Shown: positions 1-6,535 of the stretch, piece after piece
Layout: the number at the start of each line of letters is the position of its first letter
Numbering within the stretch: position 1 is the first letter of the stretch
Origin: Waddliaceae bacterium
GTDB lineage: Bacteria > Chlamydiota > Chlamydiia > Chlamydiales > SLFE01
Length of the DNA stretch: 6,906 nt
Assembly: GCA_007124415.1 (NCBI GenBank)
Contig: SLFE01000178.1
Coordinates: 1-6,906 of the forward strand
Direction of reading: 5' to 3'
The notes under the pieces: model-generated
Database searches by the model: none
What the model was told of the DNA's origin: nothing
Seen by the model: only the letters and a program-made list of their open reading frames with translations
Position numbers and translations under genes: made by a program

Positions 1-2361
1 AACTCCGGCGGCGACCCCAAAGACATCCCAAAGCTCAGCTATGAGGAGTTTCTCTCCTTCCACAAAAACTCCTATCACCCAAGCCGGGCGATTTTTTACT
101 TCTACGGCGACTTGCCGCTTGAAGGGCATCTGGAATTTATATCGAAACATGTCCTCGAACAAACAACCCCGCTGCCGCCGAGAGCGCCGCTTCCCAGGCA
201 AAAGAGATTCCCTGCTCCAAAAGTCCAAAAAGGAAGCTACCCTTTCGGTACGGAAGAAGATCCCAGAAACAAGTCCGTTGGAGCTTTAGGATGGCTCACA
301 TGCCACGTCCTCGAACAAAAAGAGCTCCTGGCCCTCTCGGTGATCAACCTAATCCTGATGAGCAGCGATGCAGCTCCCCTGAAAAAAGCCCTCCTTCGCT
401 CGGGCCTCTGCTCACAGGTCGGCGCGTATATCGACAGCGAAGCGACAGAAGTTCCCTTCGTTCTAATTTTCCAGGGCATTAAGGACGGAAAAAGCGAGGA
501 ACTTTTAACGACGGCTCTGCAAACATTAAAAAATATCGTGAAAGATAAAATCCCCGAAAACTTGATCGAAAGGTCATTGCACCAACTCGAATTTTCCCGC
601 AGCGAAATCTCCGGCGAAGGGTTCCCCTACGGACTTTCGCTCTATTTCCGGTCGGTTTTGACCAGGCAGCATGGAGGCAAACCTGAATTCGGACTGATGA
701 TCCACTCACTTTTCAAGGAACTTCGCGAGTCCATCGCCGCAAATCCCCGCTATCTCGAAGATTTGATCGAAAAGCATCTCATCGACAATCCTCATCGCGC
801 TTTTGTCACGCTCGAACCGAGTACAAGCCTGGCTGAAAAAGAAGTGGCTGCAGAAAGAAGAAAGCTTGATCAAATCAAATCCGAACTTTCTAAGGGACAA
901 ATTGATCTGATCAAATCTCAAGCGGAGAATCTTGATAAATACCAAAAGGCCCACGATGAGGACAACCTTGACATCCTTCCCAAGATCTCAATAGAAGACA
1001 TACCTGAAAAAGCCAAGGACTTTCCGCTGGACAAAAAGAATTTCGGCAACTTAAATGTTTACCATCACGATTGTTTCACCAACGGCATAATTTACACGGA
1101 CTACGTCTACAATATCCCCGAAATAACCGAGGATATGCTTCCCTACATCCGTATTTTTGCCATGCTGATCTCCCAGGTAGGGTGCGGAGGGAGGAACTAT
1201 GAGGAAAATCTCGAATATATCCAGGCCAACACCGGAGGCATCGGAGCCTCGCTCAGCCTGAATACCAACTGTCATGATTTTAACATTTTCAACCCCACCC
1301 TCCACATTCGAGGGAGCGCTCTACACGCCAAGATTCCCAAACTGCTGCCTTTGCTCAAAGACATAATCGTCAGCCTCGATTTCGATGACGTGGAGAGGAT
1401 TAAAGAGATCCTGTTCAAACACTACACATCACTTGAAACCAACTACACTCGTCATGCGATGAAATATGCCATCAATTTAGGGGCAAGCGGCCTTTCAGGG
1501 GCATCTAAAATTTCCAATGACTGGTTCGGGCTCAACCACTACAACCTAATGAAAGAGCTGGTAGTCCATTTCGACACCCATAAGAACAATCTCATTGAAA
1601 AGTTAAAATTCCTCCGGGAGTCAATGCTCGGCCTCGACAGCCCCGACCTTGTCATCACTTGCGAAAAAAAGATATTTGAAGATCTTGCAGAAAACCGTTT
1701 TTACGGCCTGCTTGACGTCCCCGCCAAATCCTACAAGCCCTGGAATCCTACCGAATGCCCCGCCTCTCAAATCCCTTCGCAGGGACGTAAGATTCAATCG
1801 CATGTAGCGTTTTCCAGCCAAGTTCTTCCCGGGCTGCCCTATACGCACCCTCAAGCTGCAGGCCTCAGTCTCGCGAGTCAGATCTTCGACAACGCCGTCC
1901 TGCACCCGAAAATCAGAGAGCAGGGGGGAGCCTATGGATCCGGTGCGGTCAATAACGCATTAGGGGGGATTTTCTATTTTTACGCTTATCGCGATCCCAA
2001 TATCTACAGCACGTTCAACGCCTTCAAGGAAGCGGTCGATCTCGTCGCCGAGGGAAGGTTCGACGAATCCCGCCTTGAAGAGGCAAAACTAGAAATTATT
2101 CAGTCGCTTGACCATCCCGTCTCTCCGGGCGATCGGGGAGAGGTCGCCTATAGCTGGATGCGAGATGGCAGAACCCTTGAAATCCGCGAGGCCTACCGGG
2201 ATCAAATCCTGAAAATGACTTCAAAAGACGTGCAAAACGCCGTCAGAGAACACCTCGTTCCCCGAGTTGAAAAAGGGATCAATATTGTCTTCTCCGGAAA
2301 AGAGCTTCTGGAAAAGGAAAATGAAAAATTAAAGGACAGGGGCCTGTCTTTAATGGTTTGA
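1..2361 (+). CDS. PreP/CT824-like M16C zinc metalloprotease, 5' end missing
   Basis: The frame is open from the first base, so this is the last 786 residues of a protein that begins upstream; the TTG at 112 is only an internal codon. PreP-family enzymes are about 970-1000 residues, so roughly 200 are missing, including the HxxEH zinc motif. The opening residues (GGDPKDIPKLSYEEF, then YHPS and FYGD) match the end of the first catalytic-type domain of PreP. Residues about 60-270 fit the second M16 domain. Residues 275-340 are charged and helical, ending in a DIPEK-type motif, as in the M16C-associated linker. Two further M16-like domains follow; the last carries REQGGAYG (639-646) and YAYRDPN (661-667), typical of substrate-binding C-terminal M16 domains. 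Family members degrade unfolded peptides inside a closed chamber. It is probably the first visible gene of the protease operon. Cell location cannot be judged without the N-terminus. Confidence 0.93.
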   Translation, partial: NSGGDPKDIPKLSYEEFLSFHKNSYHPSRAIFYFYGDLPLEGHLEFISKHVLEQTTPLPPRAPLPRQKRFPAPKVQKGSYPFGTEEDPRNKSVGALGWLTCHVLEQKELLALSVINLILMSSDAAPLKKALLRSGLCSQVGAYIDSEATEVPFVLIFQGIKDGKSEELLTTALQTLKNIVKDKIPENLIERSLHQLEFSRSEISGEGFPYGLSLYFRSVLTRQHGGKPEFGLMIHSLFKELRESIAANPRYLEDLIEKHLIDNPHRAFVTLEPSTSLAEKEVAAERRKLDQIKSELSKGQIDLIKSQAENLDKYQKAHDEDNLDILPKISIEDIPEKAKDFPLDKKNFGNLNVYHHDCFTNGIIYTDYVYNIPEITEDMLPYIRIFAMLISQVGCGGRNYEENLEYIQANTGGIGASLSLNTNCHDFNIFNPTLHIRGSALHAKIPKLLPLLKDIIVSLDFDDVERIKEILFKHYTSLETNYTRHAMKYAINLGASGLSGASKISNDWFGLNHYNLMKELVVHFDTHKNNLIEKLKFLRESMLGLDSPDLVITCEKKIFEDLAENRFYGLLDVPAKSYKPWNPTECPASQIPSQGRKIQSHVAFSSQVLPGLPYTHPQAAGLSLASQIFDNAVLHPKIREQGGAYGSGAVNNALGGIFYFYAYRDPNIYSTFNAFKEAVDLVAEGRFDESRLEEAKLEIIQSLDHPVSPGDRGEVAYSWMRDGRTLEIREAYRDQILKMTSKDVQNAVREHLVPRVEKGINIVFSGKELLEKENEKLKDRGLSLMV
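2332..2351 (+). other. Small hairpin over the 3' end of the M16C gene
   Basis: An imperfect 8-bp stem (2332-2339 pairing with 2344-2351, one G-U pair) closes a four-base loop, GGGC. It lies within the last codons of the M16C gene, and its 3' arm ends in TTT followed by AATGGTTT. It could slow RNA polymerase or protect an mRNA end between the first two genes. The T-run is short and translating ribosomes would cover the stem, so an efficient terminator is unlikely. Confidence 0.25.
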
Positions 2362-2402
2362 TATGTAGGCCTCGCAGCCGATTGAAAACTAACCGAAAAG
2401 GT

Positions 2403-2410
2403 GAGGAAGG
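2403..2410 (+). promoter_or_regulatory. Ribosome binding site that sets the M48 start
   Basis: A purine-rich GAGGAAGG stretch sits five bases before ATG 2416. The frame also has an in-frame GTG at 2401, but that codon is at the edge of this Shine-Dalgarno sequence and has nothing comparable before it. The site therefore favours ATG 2416 and removes five residues from the longest open frame. Confidence 0.75.
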
Positions 2411-2415
2411 ACGAT

Positions 2416-3681
2416 ATGTACACGCAAATCTTTTTCTTTATCTTGCTCCTTCTAGTGATCAATCTGGCTCCCGAGGTCGTGCCGATCCTTTGGCCCCTCC
2501 CGCTGAACGAGTCCCTGGCAATTTCTGCCGCCCTTTATGCCGGAGTTCTTTTTCTCATTTATCTGCAATCGAAATGGATACGTCCGAGAAATATCTCCCG
2601 GAAGAAAACCATGAGCCTCATAGCCAATATCGAATTGATCGGGTGCTTCATATTTGTCTATTTTTTTGCCGGTGTTCAATACCATTTCCCCCTGATCAAC
2701 AATTCCGATACGCTCCTCTCTGCCGCCACCTTGTTTCTTTATCTGCTTGGGCTCGGCCTATTCCATTACACCTCGTACAACTGGCTGCAAGCGAAAACCC
2801 AGATCAATTTCCTTCTCCCTTTCCTCATTCCCTACTTTACCCTGACCGTATCACTTGATCTCTTGTCCTGGCTTCTAGGCATCCGCGAGGGCTGGATTTC
2901 CACAATCATCGCCCTGACCCTCTTGACAATCAGCTTGCTGATTCTCCCCTATTTCATCCAAAAATTCTGGAATTGCACTCCTCTCAAAGATCATCAGCTT
3001 CACGAGCGCCTTGAAAATCTTTGCCGAAAGGCCCGGTTCACCCATGGAGGCATGAACACATGGTCGATCCTCCCAAACGCAATTACCGCGGGCATCATCG
3101 GAATCATCCCCCCCTTCCGTTACGTCATGTTCACCCCAAAACTTTTGCAAATGCTCGCTCCGGAACAAATCGAGGCCATACTCGCCCACGAAATCGGCCA
3201 CAGCAAGTGCAAACACCTCCTTTTATACCCCTTCATTATTTTCGGCATGGGAGTTTCGGTCGGACTCTTCTTTATTTTTGTCGACAACACTTTGGAACCG
3301 CACTTTTACAACTACTTTTCCCCTCACGTCACTCCCTTGCTGATATTTATTCCCTATGCAGTCATTATGTGGCTTTATTTTCGGTATGTCTTCGGCTTTT
3401 TTTCCAGACTCTTCGAACGGCAGGCAGACCTCTACGTTTTCGATCTCGGCATACCTCCCGAACACATGATTTCTTCTCTCGACCATATCGCCATCGCGTC
3501 CGGAGGCATCCACCATCTCCCCAGCTGGCACCATTTCGGCATTCAAGAGCGCATTGATTACCTTGAAAAAGCCATCGAAACCCCCTCCCTGATTTCCAGA
3601 CACCATCTAAAGGTTAAAGTATGCGTCGGCCTGTATTTAATCATCTTAACGCTTGGAATTTTCTTTCTCTTTTGGTATTAA
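2416..3681 (+). CDS. M48-family integral membrane zinc metalloprotease
   Basis: The 421-residue protein has the M48 zinc motif HEIGH at 258-262 (ligands H258 and H262, catalytic E259) and the downstream ligand motif ExxxD (E334, D338, in FERQAD). The sequence NAITAG (221-226) and the late SWHHF...ERIDYL stretch (about 370-383) also fit M48. Six hydrophobic segments precede the catalytic region (about 3-25, 33-52, 67-87, 99-117, 130-153, 160-181), two lie between the motif and E334 (about 267-290, 304-330) and one ends the protein (401-421). This is longer than HtpX (about 290 residues) and nearer in size and layout to Ste24/CAAX-type proteases. The active site is expected at the inner membrane, where such enzymes cleave misfolded or specific membrane-linked substrates; the substrate here is unknown. 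It starts 54 bases after the M16C stop and ends 11 bases before the M20 gene, consistent with an operon. Confidence 0.92.
   Translation: MYTQIFFFILLLLVINLAPEVVPILWPLPLNESLAISAALYAGVLFLIYLQSKWIRPRNISRKKTMSLIANIELIGCFIFVYFFAGVQYHFPLINNSDTLLSAATLFLYLLGLGLFHYTSYNWLQAKTQINFLLPFLIPYFTLTVSLDLLSWLLGIREGWISTIIALTLLTISLLILPYFIQKFWNCTPLKDHQLHERLENLCRKARFTHGGMNTWSILPNAITAGIIGIIPPFRYVMFTPKLLQMLAPEQIEAILAHEIGHSKCKHLLLYPFIIFGMGVSVGLFFIFVDNTLEPHFYNYFSPHVTPLLIFIPYAVIMWLYFRYVFGFFSRLFERQADLYVFDLGIPPEHMISSLDHIAIASGGIHHLPSWHHFGIQERIDYLEKAIETPSLISRHHLKVKVCVGLYLIILTLGIFFLFWY
3653..3681 (+). promoter_or_regulatory. Weak candidate promoter before the M20 gene
   Basis: TTGGAA (3653-3658) and TATTAA (3676-3681) are separated by 17 bases, and a TG dinucleotide one base before the -10-like box resembles an extended -10. 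Both boxes match consensus at four of six positions only. If used, transcription would begin around 3688, leaving almost no leader before ATG 3693. The surrounding DNA is AT-rich, so such matches arise by chance. Confidence 0.2.
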
Positions 3682-3692
3682 TATAGCCAACT

Positions 3693-5081
3693 ATGAATGA
3701 TTTGAACGACCTAAAACAACTATATGAAAAAGTCAGGAACAAAGGTCTGGAAGACTTCAAAACTTTTTTGAAGTTTCCGAGCATCAGCAGCGATCCTGAC
3801 AATACTGCCGATGTCGCAGCATGCTGCAATTGGCTGGCCGATTATTTACGAAGCAGCGGACTTGAAGTCGACATCTGGGACACGGACGGGCACCCGACTA
3901 TTTTTGCCTCCTATGAAGGCGCGGGGCCCGACAAGCCGACACTCCTTCTTTATCATCACTATGACGTCCAGCCTGTCGAACCTCTTGAGGAGTGGAAAAC
4001 TCCCCCATTCGAGCCGACGATCAAGGACGGAGAGATTTATGCGCGTGGCGCGCAAGATAACAAAGGCCAGTGCTTTTATTCCGTACTGGCAATCACATCC
4101 CTTCTTAAAGCAGAAAAATCCCTGCCCATCAATGTCAAATTGCTGATTGAGGGCGAAGAGGAAATCGGCAGTCCGAACCTCCCCGCGTGGCTTGAAAAGA
4201 AAAAAGAGGAGCTCAAGGCCGATTACCTGGCAGTTGTCGACGTGGGTATGAGAGACAAATCTTCTCCCGCGGTCACTGTTGGGGTCAGAGGGATGCTGAC
4301 AATGGAATTGGTCGTCGACGGAACAAAAACCGATCTGCATTCAGGAACACACGGCGGCGTTGCATTCAACCCAAACCACGCCCTTGTCCAAATCCTTGCC
4401 CAACTTCGCGACCCCGAAACCGGAAAAATCACGGTTCCCGGATTTTATGACGATGTCGAAAAGCCGGATGAAGAAGAAAAAAAATTACTCGCCCTTGACT
4501 TTCCCGACAAGGAATATTTCCGCCTGTTCGGTCAAAAGCCGACCGGAGGCGAAAAAAAATATACGCTTGCGGAAAGAGCCGGACTCCGGCCGACGCTGGA
4601 AATCAATGGAATCAGCGGAGGATTTACAGGTCTCGGGTTCAAAACCGTCATTCCGGCAAGGGCGGCCGCTAAAATTTCATGCCGCCTTGTGCCGAATCAA
4701 AGACCCGAAGTCATCGGCAAGCTGGTTGCCGACCACATCAAACGGCTAACTCCTGAAGGAATTGAAACGACATTGCACATCAACCCGGGTACAGGACTCC
4801 CCTTGCGCACCAATCCCCACTCGACAATCGCAGGAGCATTCGCAACGGCGTATCAGGAAATTTTCGGCAAGCCCGTCGAATTCATTGTCGAAGGGGGTTC
4901 GATTCCTATCACCTCCGAACTTGCCGAAGCATGCGGGGGCGAAGCTGTCTTTGCCGGCCTCGGTCTTGCCGACGATCAAATCCACGCCCCGAATGAGCAT
5001 TTCGGTTTGGACCGCCTGGAAAAAGGCTTCTTGAGCGTTGCAAGAGTTTTAAGTATAATCGCTGAAAAAAAACAGGAGTGA
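3693..5081 (+). CDS. M20-family dipeptidase (carnosinase/CNDP-like)
   Basis: The 462-residue protein carries the full metal site of M20 peptidases: HYDVQP with H89 and D91, RGAQDNKG with bridging D122, EGEEEIGS with E156 (general base) and E157, D183 sixteen residues before R199 of the VGVRG motif, and H431 in IHAPNEHF. HSGTHGG (216-222) belongs to the dimerisation domain that also supplies a substrate-binding histidine, and GGSIPITSE (401-409) matches the CNDP-type substrate loop. Family members are cytosolic two-metal enzymes that hydrolyse dipeptides; length is normal and no signal peptide is visible. ATG 3693 is preceded in frame by a TAG at 3684, so the start cannot lie further upstream, yet no Shine-Dalgarno sequence is evident. 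Translation may be coupled to the M48 gene, which ends 11 bases earlier. Its last 51 bases contain a strong-looking promoter for htrA. The exact dipeptide substrate cannot be deduced. Confidence 0.93.
   Translation: MNDLNDLKQLYEKVRNKGLEDFKTFLKFPSISSDPDNTADVAACCNWLADYLRSSGLEVDIWDTDGHPTIFASYEGAGPDKPTLLLYHHYDVQPVEPLEEWKTPPFEPTIKDGEIYARGAQDNKGQCFYSVLAITSLLKAEKSLPINVKLLIEGEEEIGSPNLPAWLEKKKEELKADYLAVVDVGMRDKSSPAVTVGVRGMLTMELVVDGTKTDLHSGTHGGVAFNPNHALVQILAQLRDPETGKITVPGFYDDVEKPDEEEKKLLALDFPDKEYFRLFGQKPTGGEKKYTLAERAGLRPTLEINGISGGFTGLGFKTVIPARAAAKISCRLVPNQRPEVIGKLVADHIKRLTPEGIETTLHINPGTGLPLRTNPHSTIAGAFATAYQEIFGKPVEFIVEGGSIPITSELAEACGGEAVFAGLGLADDQIHAPNEHFGLDRLEKGFLSVARVLSIIAEKKQE
5031..5059 (+). promoter_or_regulatory. 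Sigma70-type promoter for htrA inside the M20 gene
   Basis: TTGAGC (5031-5036, four of six to the -35 consensus) and TATAAT (5054-5059, perfect -10) are separated by exactly 17 bases. The expected start point, about 5066, falls in an A-run and would leave a leader of some 19 bases containing the htrA ribosome binding site. The promoter overlaps the last codons of the M20 gene. It would allow htrA to be expressed apart from the upstream genes; no operator or heat-shock inverted repeat was seen around it. Confidence 0.6.
5074..5078 (+). promoter_or_regulatory. htrA ribosome binding site
   Basis: AGGAG lies six bases before ATG 5085 and overlaps the final codons of the M20 gene, whose TGA (5079-5081) ends three bases before the htrA start. 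The spacing is ideal and fixes the start codon. Ribosomes finishing the M20 gene could also reinitiate here. Confidence 0.85.
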
Positions 5082-5084
5082 ACA

Positions 5085-6482
5085 ATGAAAGCAAAACCAT
5101 TATTTACTGCTTTGCTGCTAACGGCTGCGGCAATCCTGACCTTCTCAACACCTTCTCTTGCTGCGCAGCCTACTACCGATTTCACCGGTGTGGCCAAAAA
5201 AGCCATACCTGCCGTCGTTTCAGTTAAAGTCGAATTCAAGCCCTCTCCCCAAGCCCTTTTCGGCTCCCCATTCGGAACGCAGGAAAGAGATCCTTTCGGC
5301 GATGAATTTTGGAACCGGTTTTTCAATATGCCCCGCCGCGAAAGCCAGCCCTCGTCGGGACAGGGATCCGGTTTTCTCGTCAGTGAAGACGGCTACCTTC
5401 TCACAAACAATCACATCGTTGAAAATGCCGGCAAAGTCACCGTCATTCTCAAAAACGGCAAAGAATATGAAGCCGAAGTTATCGGACGCGATCCCAATAC
5501 AGACCTTGCGGTACTAAAAATCGACGGCAAAAATTTTCCCTATTTAAAACTAAGCAACTCGAACAACTTGGAAGTGGGTCAATGGGCTATAGCCGTCGGA
5601 AATCCGCTCGGCTTGAGCGCCACGTTGACAGTCGGCGTCGTCAGCGCCATCGATCGAAGCAACCTGGGGCTCACTCCCATTGAAAACTTCATTCAAACCG
5701 ACGCTGCCATTAACCGCGGAAATTCCGGCGGCCCCCTTCTCGACGCAGACGGTGAAGTTATCGGAATTAATACAGCTATTGCGACAAGCACCGGAGGCTA
5801 TATGGGGATCGGCTTTGCCATACCAAGCAACATCGCAGAGCATATCATGGAACAGCTCATCGCCAACGGAACATTCACAAGAGGGTATCTCGGAGTTGTC
5901 CTGCAGCAAGTCGACCAAGGGCTCGCAGACGCATTCAACCTGGAAGACACCAAAGGCGCGCTGATCGCTGAAGTCGCCAAGGATTCTCCTGCCGAAAAAG
6001 CAGGACTCCGGCGCGGCGATGTCATCCTGAAATATAACGGAAAAGATGTCGACAATATTTCTGTGGTACGCAACGCCGTATCCATCATGAAGCCCGATGA
6101 AGTGATCCACCTGCAGATAAAACGGCAGGATAAAACCATAAACGTCGATGTTAAGGTGGGCGCCCATCCGCAAAGCCTCGCCGCAACATCGGAAACGGTC
6201 AACAAGCTAGGCATTCAGGTCACCGAACTGACACCCGAGATAAGCAAAAACCTCGGATATTCCGACGAAAAAGGCGTTGTCGTCTCGTCTGTCGAATCCG
6301 GAACAGCCGCACAGCTTGCCGGCATCAAAAAGGGAAGCCTCATTATCTCGGTCAACCACCGGGAAGTGTCCACTCCCGATGAGTTTTACAACATCCTTGC
6401 CGATACGGAGGACGGAAGGCCCATCCTACTGCTCATTAAGCAAGGCAATGTCACTCACTACATCTCGCTGAGAGTCCACTGA
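5085..6482 (+). CDS. htrA: Periplasmic Do-like serine protease/chaperone HtrA (DegP/DegQ family)
   Basis: The 465-residue protein begins with a signal peptide: lysines at 2 and 4, a hydrophobic core, and a likely cut after SLA at 24-26. The trypsin-like domain has the triad H110 (TNNHIVENA), D140 (DPNTDLAVLKI) and S214 (RGNSGGPL). The insertion before it (about 52-92, with GDEFWNRFF) is short, as in DegQ, unlike the long LA loop of E. coli DegP. PDZ1 spans about 265-358, with GYLGV as its likely carboxylate-binding loop, and PDZ2 about 374-460, with LGIQV. Wording such as FIQTDAAIN, ITPEI/LTPEIS-type PDZ2 text and the final QG-V segment resembles chlamydial HtrA. The enzyme refolds or degrades misfolded envelope proteins and is expected to act as an oligomer. 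It is the last gene of the + strand cluster, with its own ribosome binding site and a probable internal promoter in the gene before it. Confidence 0.96.
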   Translation: MKAKPLFTALLLTAAAILTFSTPSLAAQPTTDFTGVAKKAIPAVVSVKVEFKPSPQALFGSPFGTQERDPFGDEFWNRFFNMPRRESQPSSGQGSGFLVSEDGYLLTNNHIVENAGKVTVILKNGKEYEAEVIGRDPNTDLAVLKIDGKNFPYLKLSNSNNLEVGQWAIAVGNPLGLSATLTVGVVSAIDRSNLGLTPIENFIQTDAAINRGNSGGPLLDADGEVIGINTAIATSTGGYMGIGFAIPSNIAEHIMEQLIANGTFTRGYLGVVLQQVDQGLADAFNLEDTKGALIAEVAKDSPAEKAGLRRGDVILKYNGKDVDNISVVRNAVSIMKPDEVIHLQIKRQDKTINVDVKVGAHPQSLAATSETVNKLGIQVTELTPEISKNLGYSDEKGVVVSSVESGTAAQLAGIKKGSLIISVNHREVSTPDEFYNILADTEDGRPILLLIKQGNVTHYISLRVH

Positions 6483-6498
6483 CTTCAAGGTCATGAAA

Positions 6499-6520
6499 GG
6501 GAGGTGGTTTGCCACCTCCC
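6499..6520. terminator. Perfect hairpin between convergent genes, possible two-way terminator
   Basis: GGGAGGTGG (6499-6507) pairs perfectly with CCACCTCCC (6512-6520) around a TTTG loop. It lies 16 bases after the htrA stop and 15 bases beyond the stop of the convergent gene on the other strand, the usual place for a shared terminator. Neither strand has a proper T-run after the stem: the + strand continues CAAACAAACTT, and the - strand has only TTTC. It may be a weak intrinsic terminator or an mRNA 3'-end stabiliser. Confidence 0.6.
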
Positions 6521-6535
6521 CAAACAAACTTAACG

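Noticed and set aside
151..319. The 13-base string GTCCTCGAACAAA occurs at 151-163 and 307-319.
   Set aside because: Both copies encode HVLEQ in the same gene with no further similarity in the flanks; chance or codon bias explains it.
112..2361. TTG at 112 as the start of the M16C gene.
   Set aside because: The frame is open to base 1 and residues before 112 match the PreP family, so the gene is cut by the window edge.
2358..2363. TTGATA, five of six to a -35 box, just after the M16C gene.
   Set aside because: No acceptable -10 box lies 16-18 bases downstream; the best hexamer there matches only three positions.
3021..3557. A 178-codon + strand frame within the M48 gene.
   Set aside because: It overlaps the HEIGH and FERQAD motif region in another frame and its translation is rich in R, H and P, as shadows often are.
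5079..5087. The M20 and htrA genes share a frame and are separated only by TGA ACA before the htrA ATG, so stop readthrough would fuse them.
   Set aside because: HtrA has its own Shine-Dalgarno site, signal peptide and probable promoter; a fusion would bury the signal peptide. Shared frame has a one-in-three chance.
5715..5735. Arginine instead of the common proline before the catalytic GNSGG of HtrA.
   Set aside because: As I recall, E. coli DegP also has INRGNSGG, so this is normal variation.
5550..6173. A 207-codon open frame on the - strand.
   Set aside because: It lies wholly opposite the htrA catalytic and PDZ1 regions, which are clearly real; its translation looks like no family.
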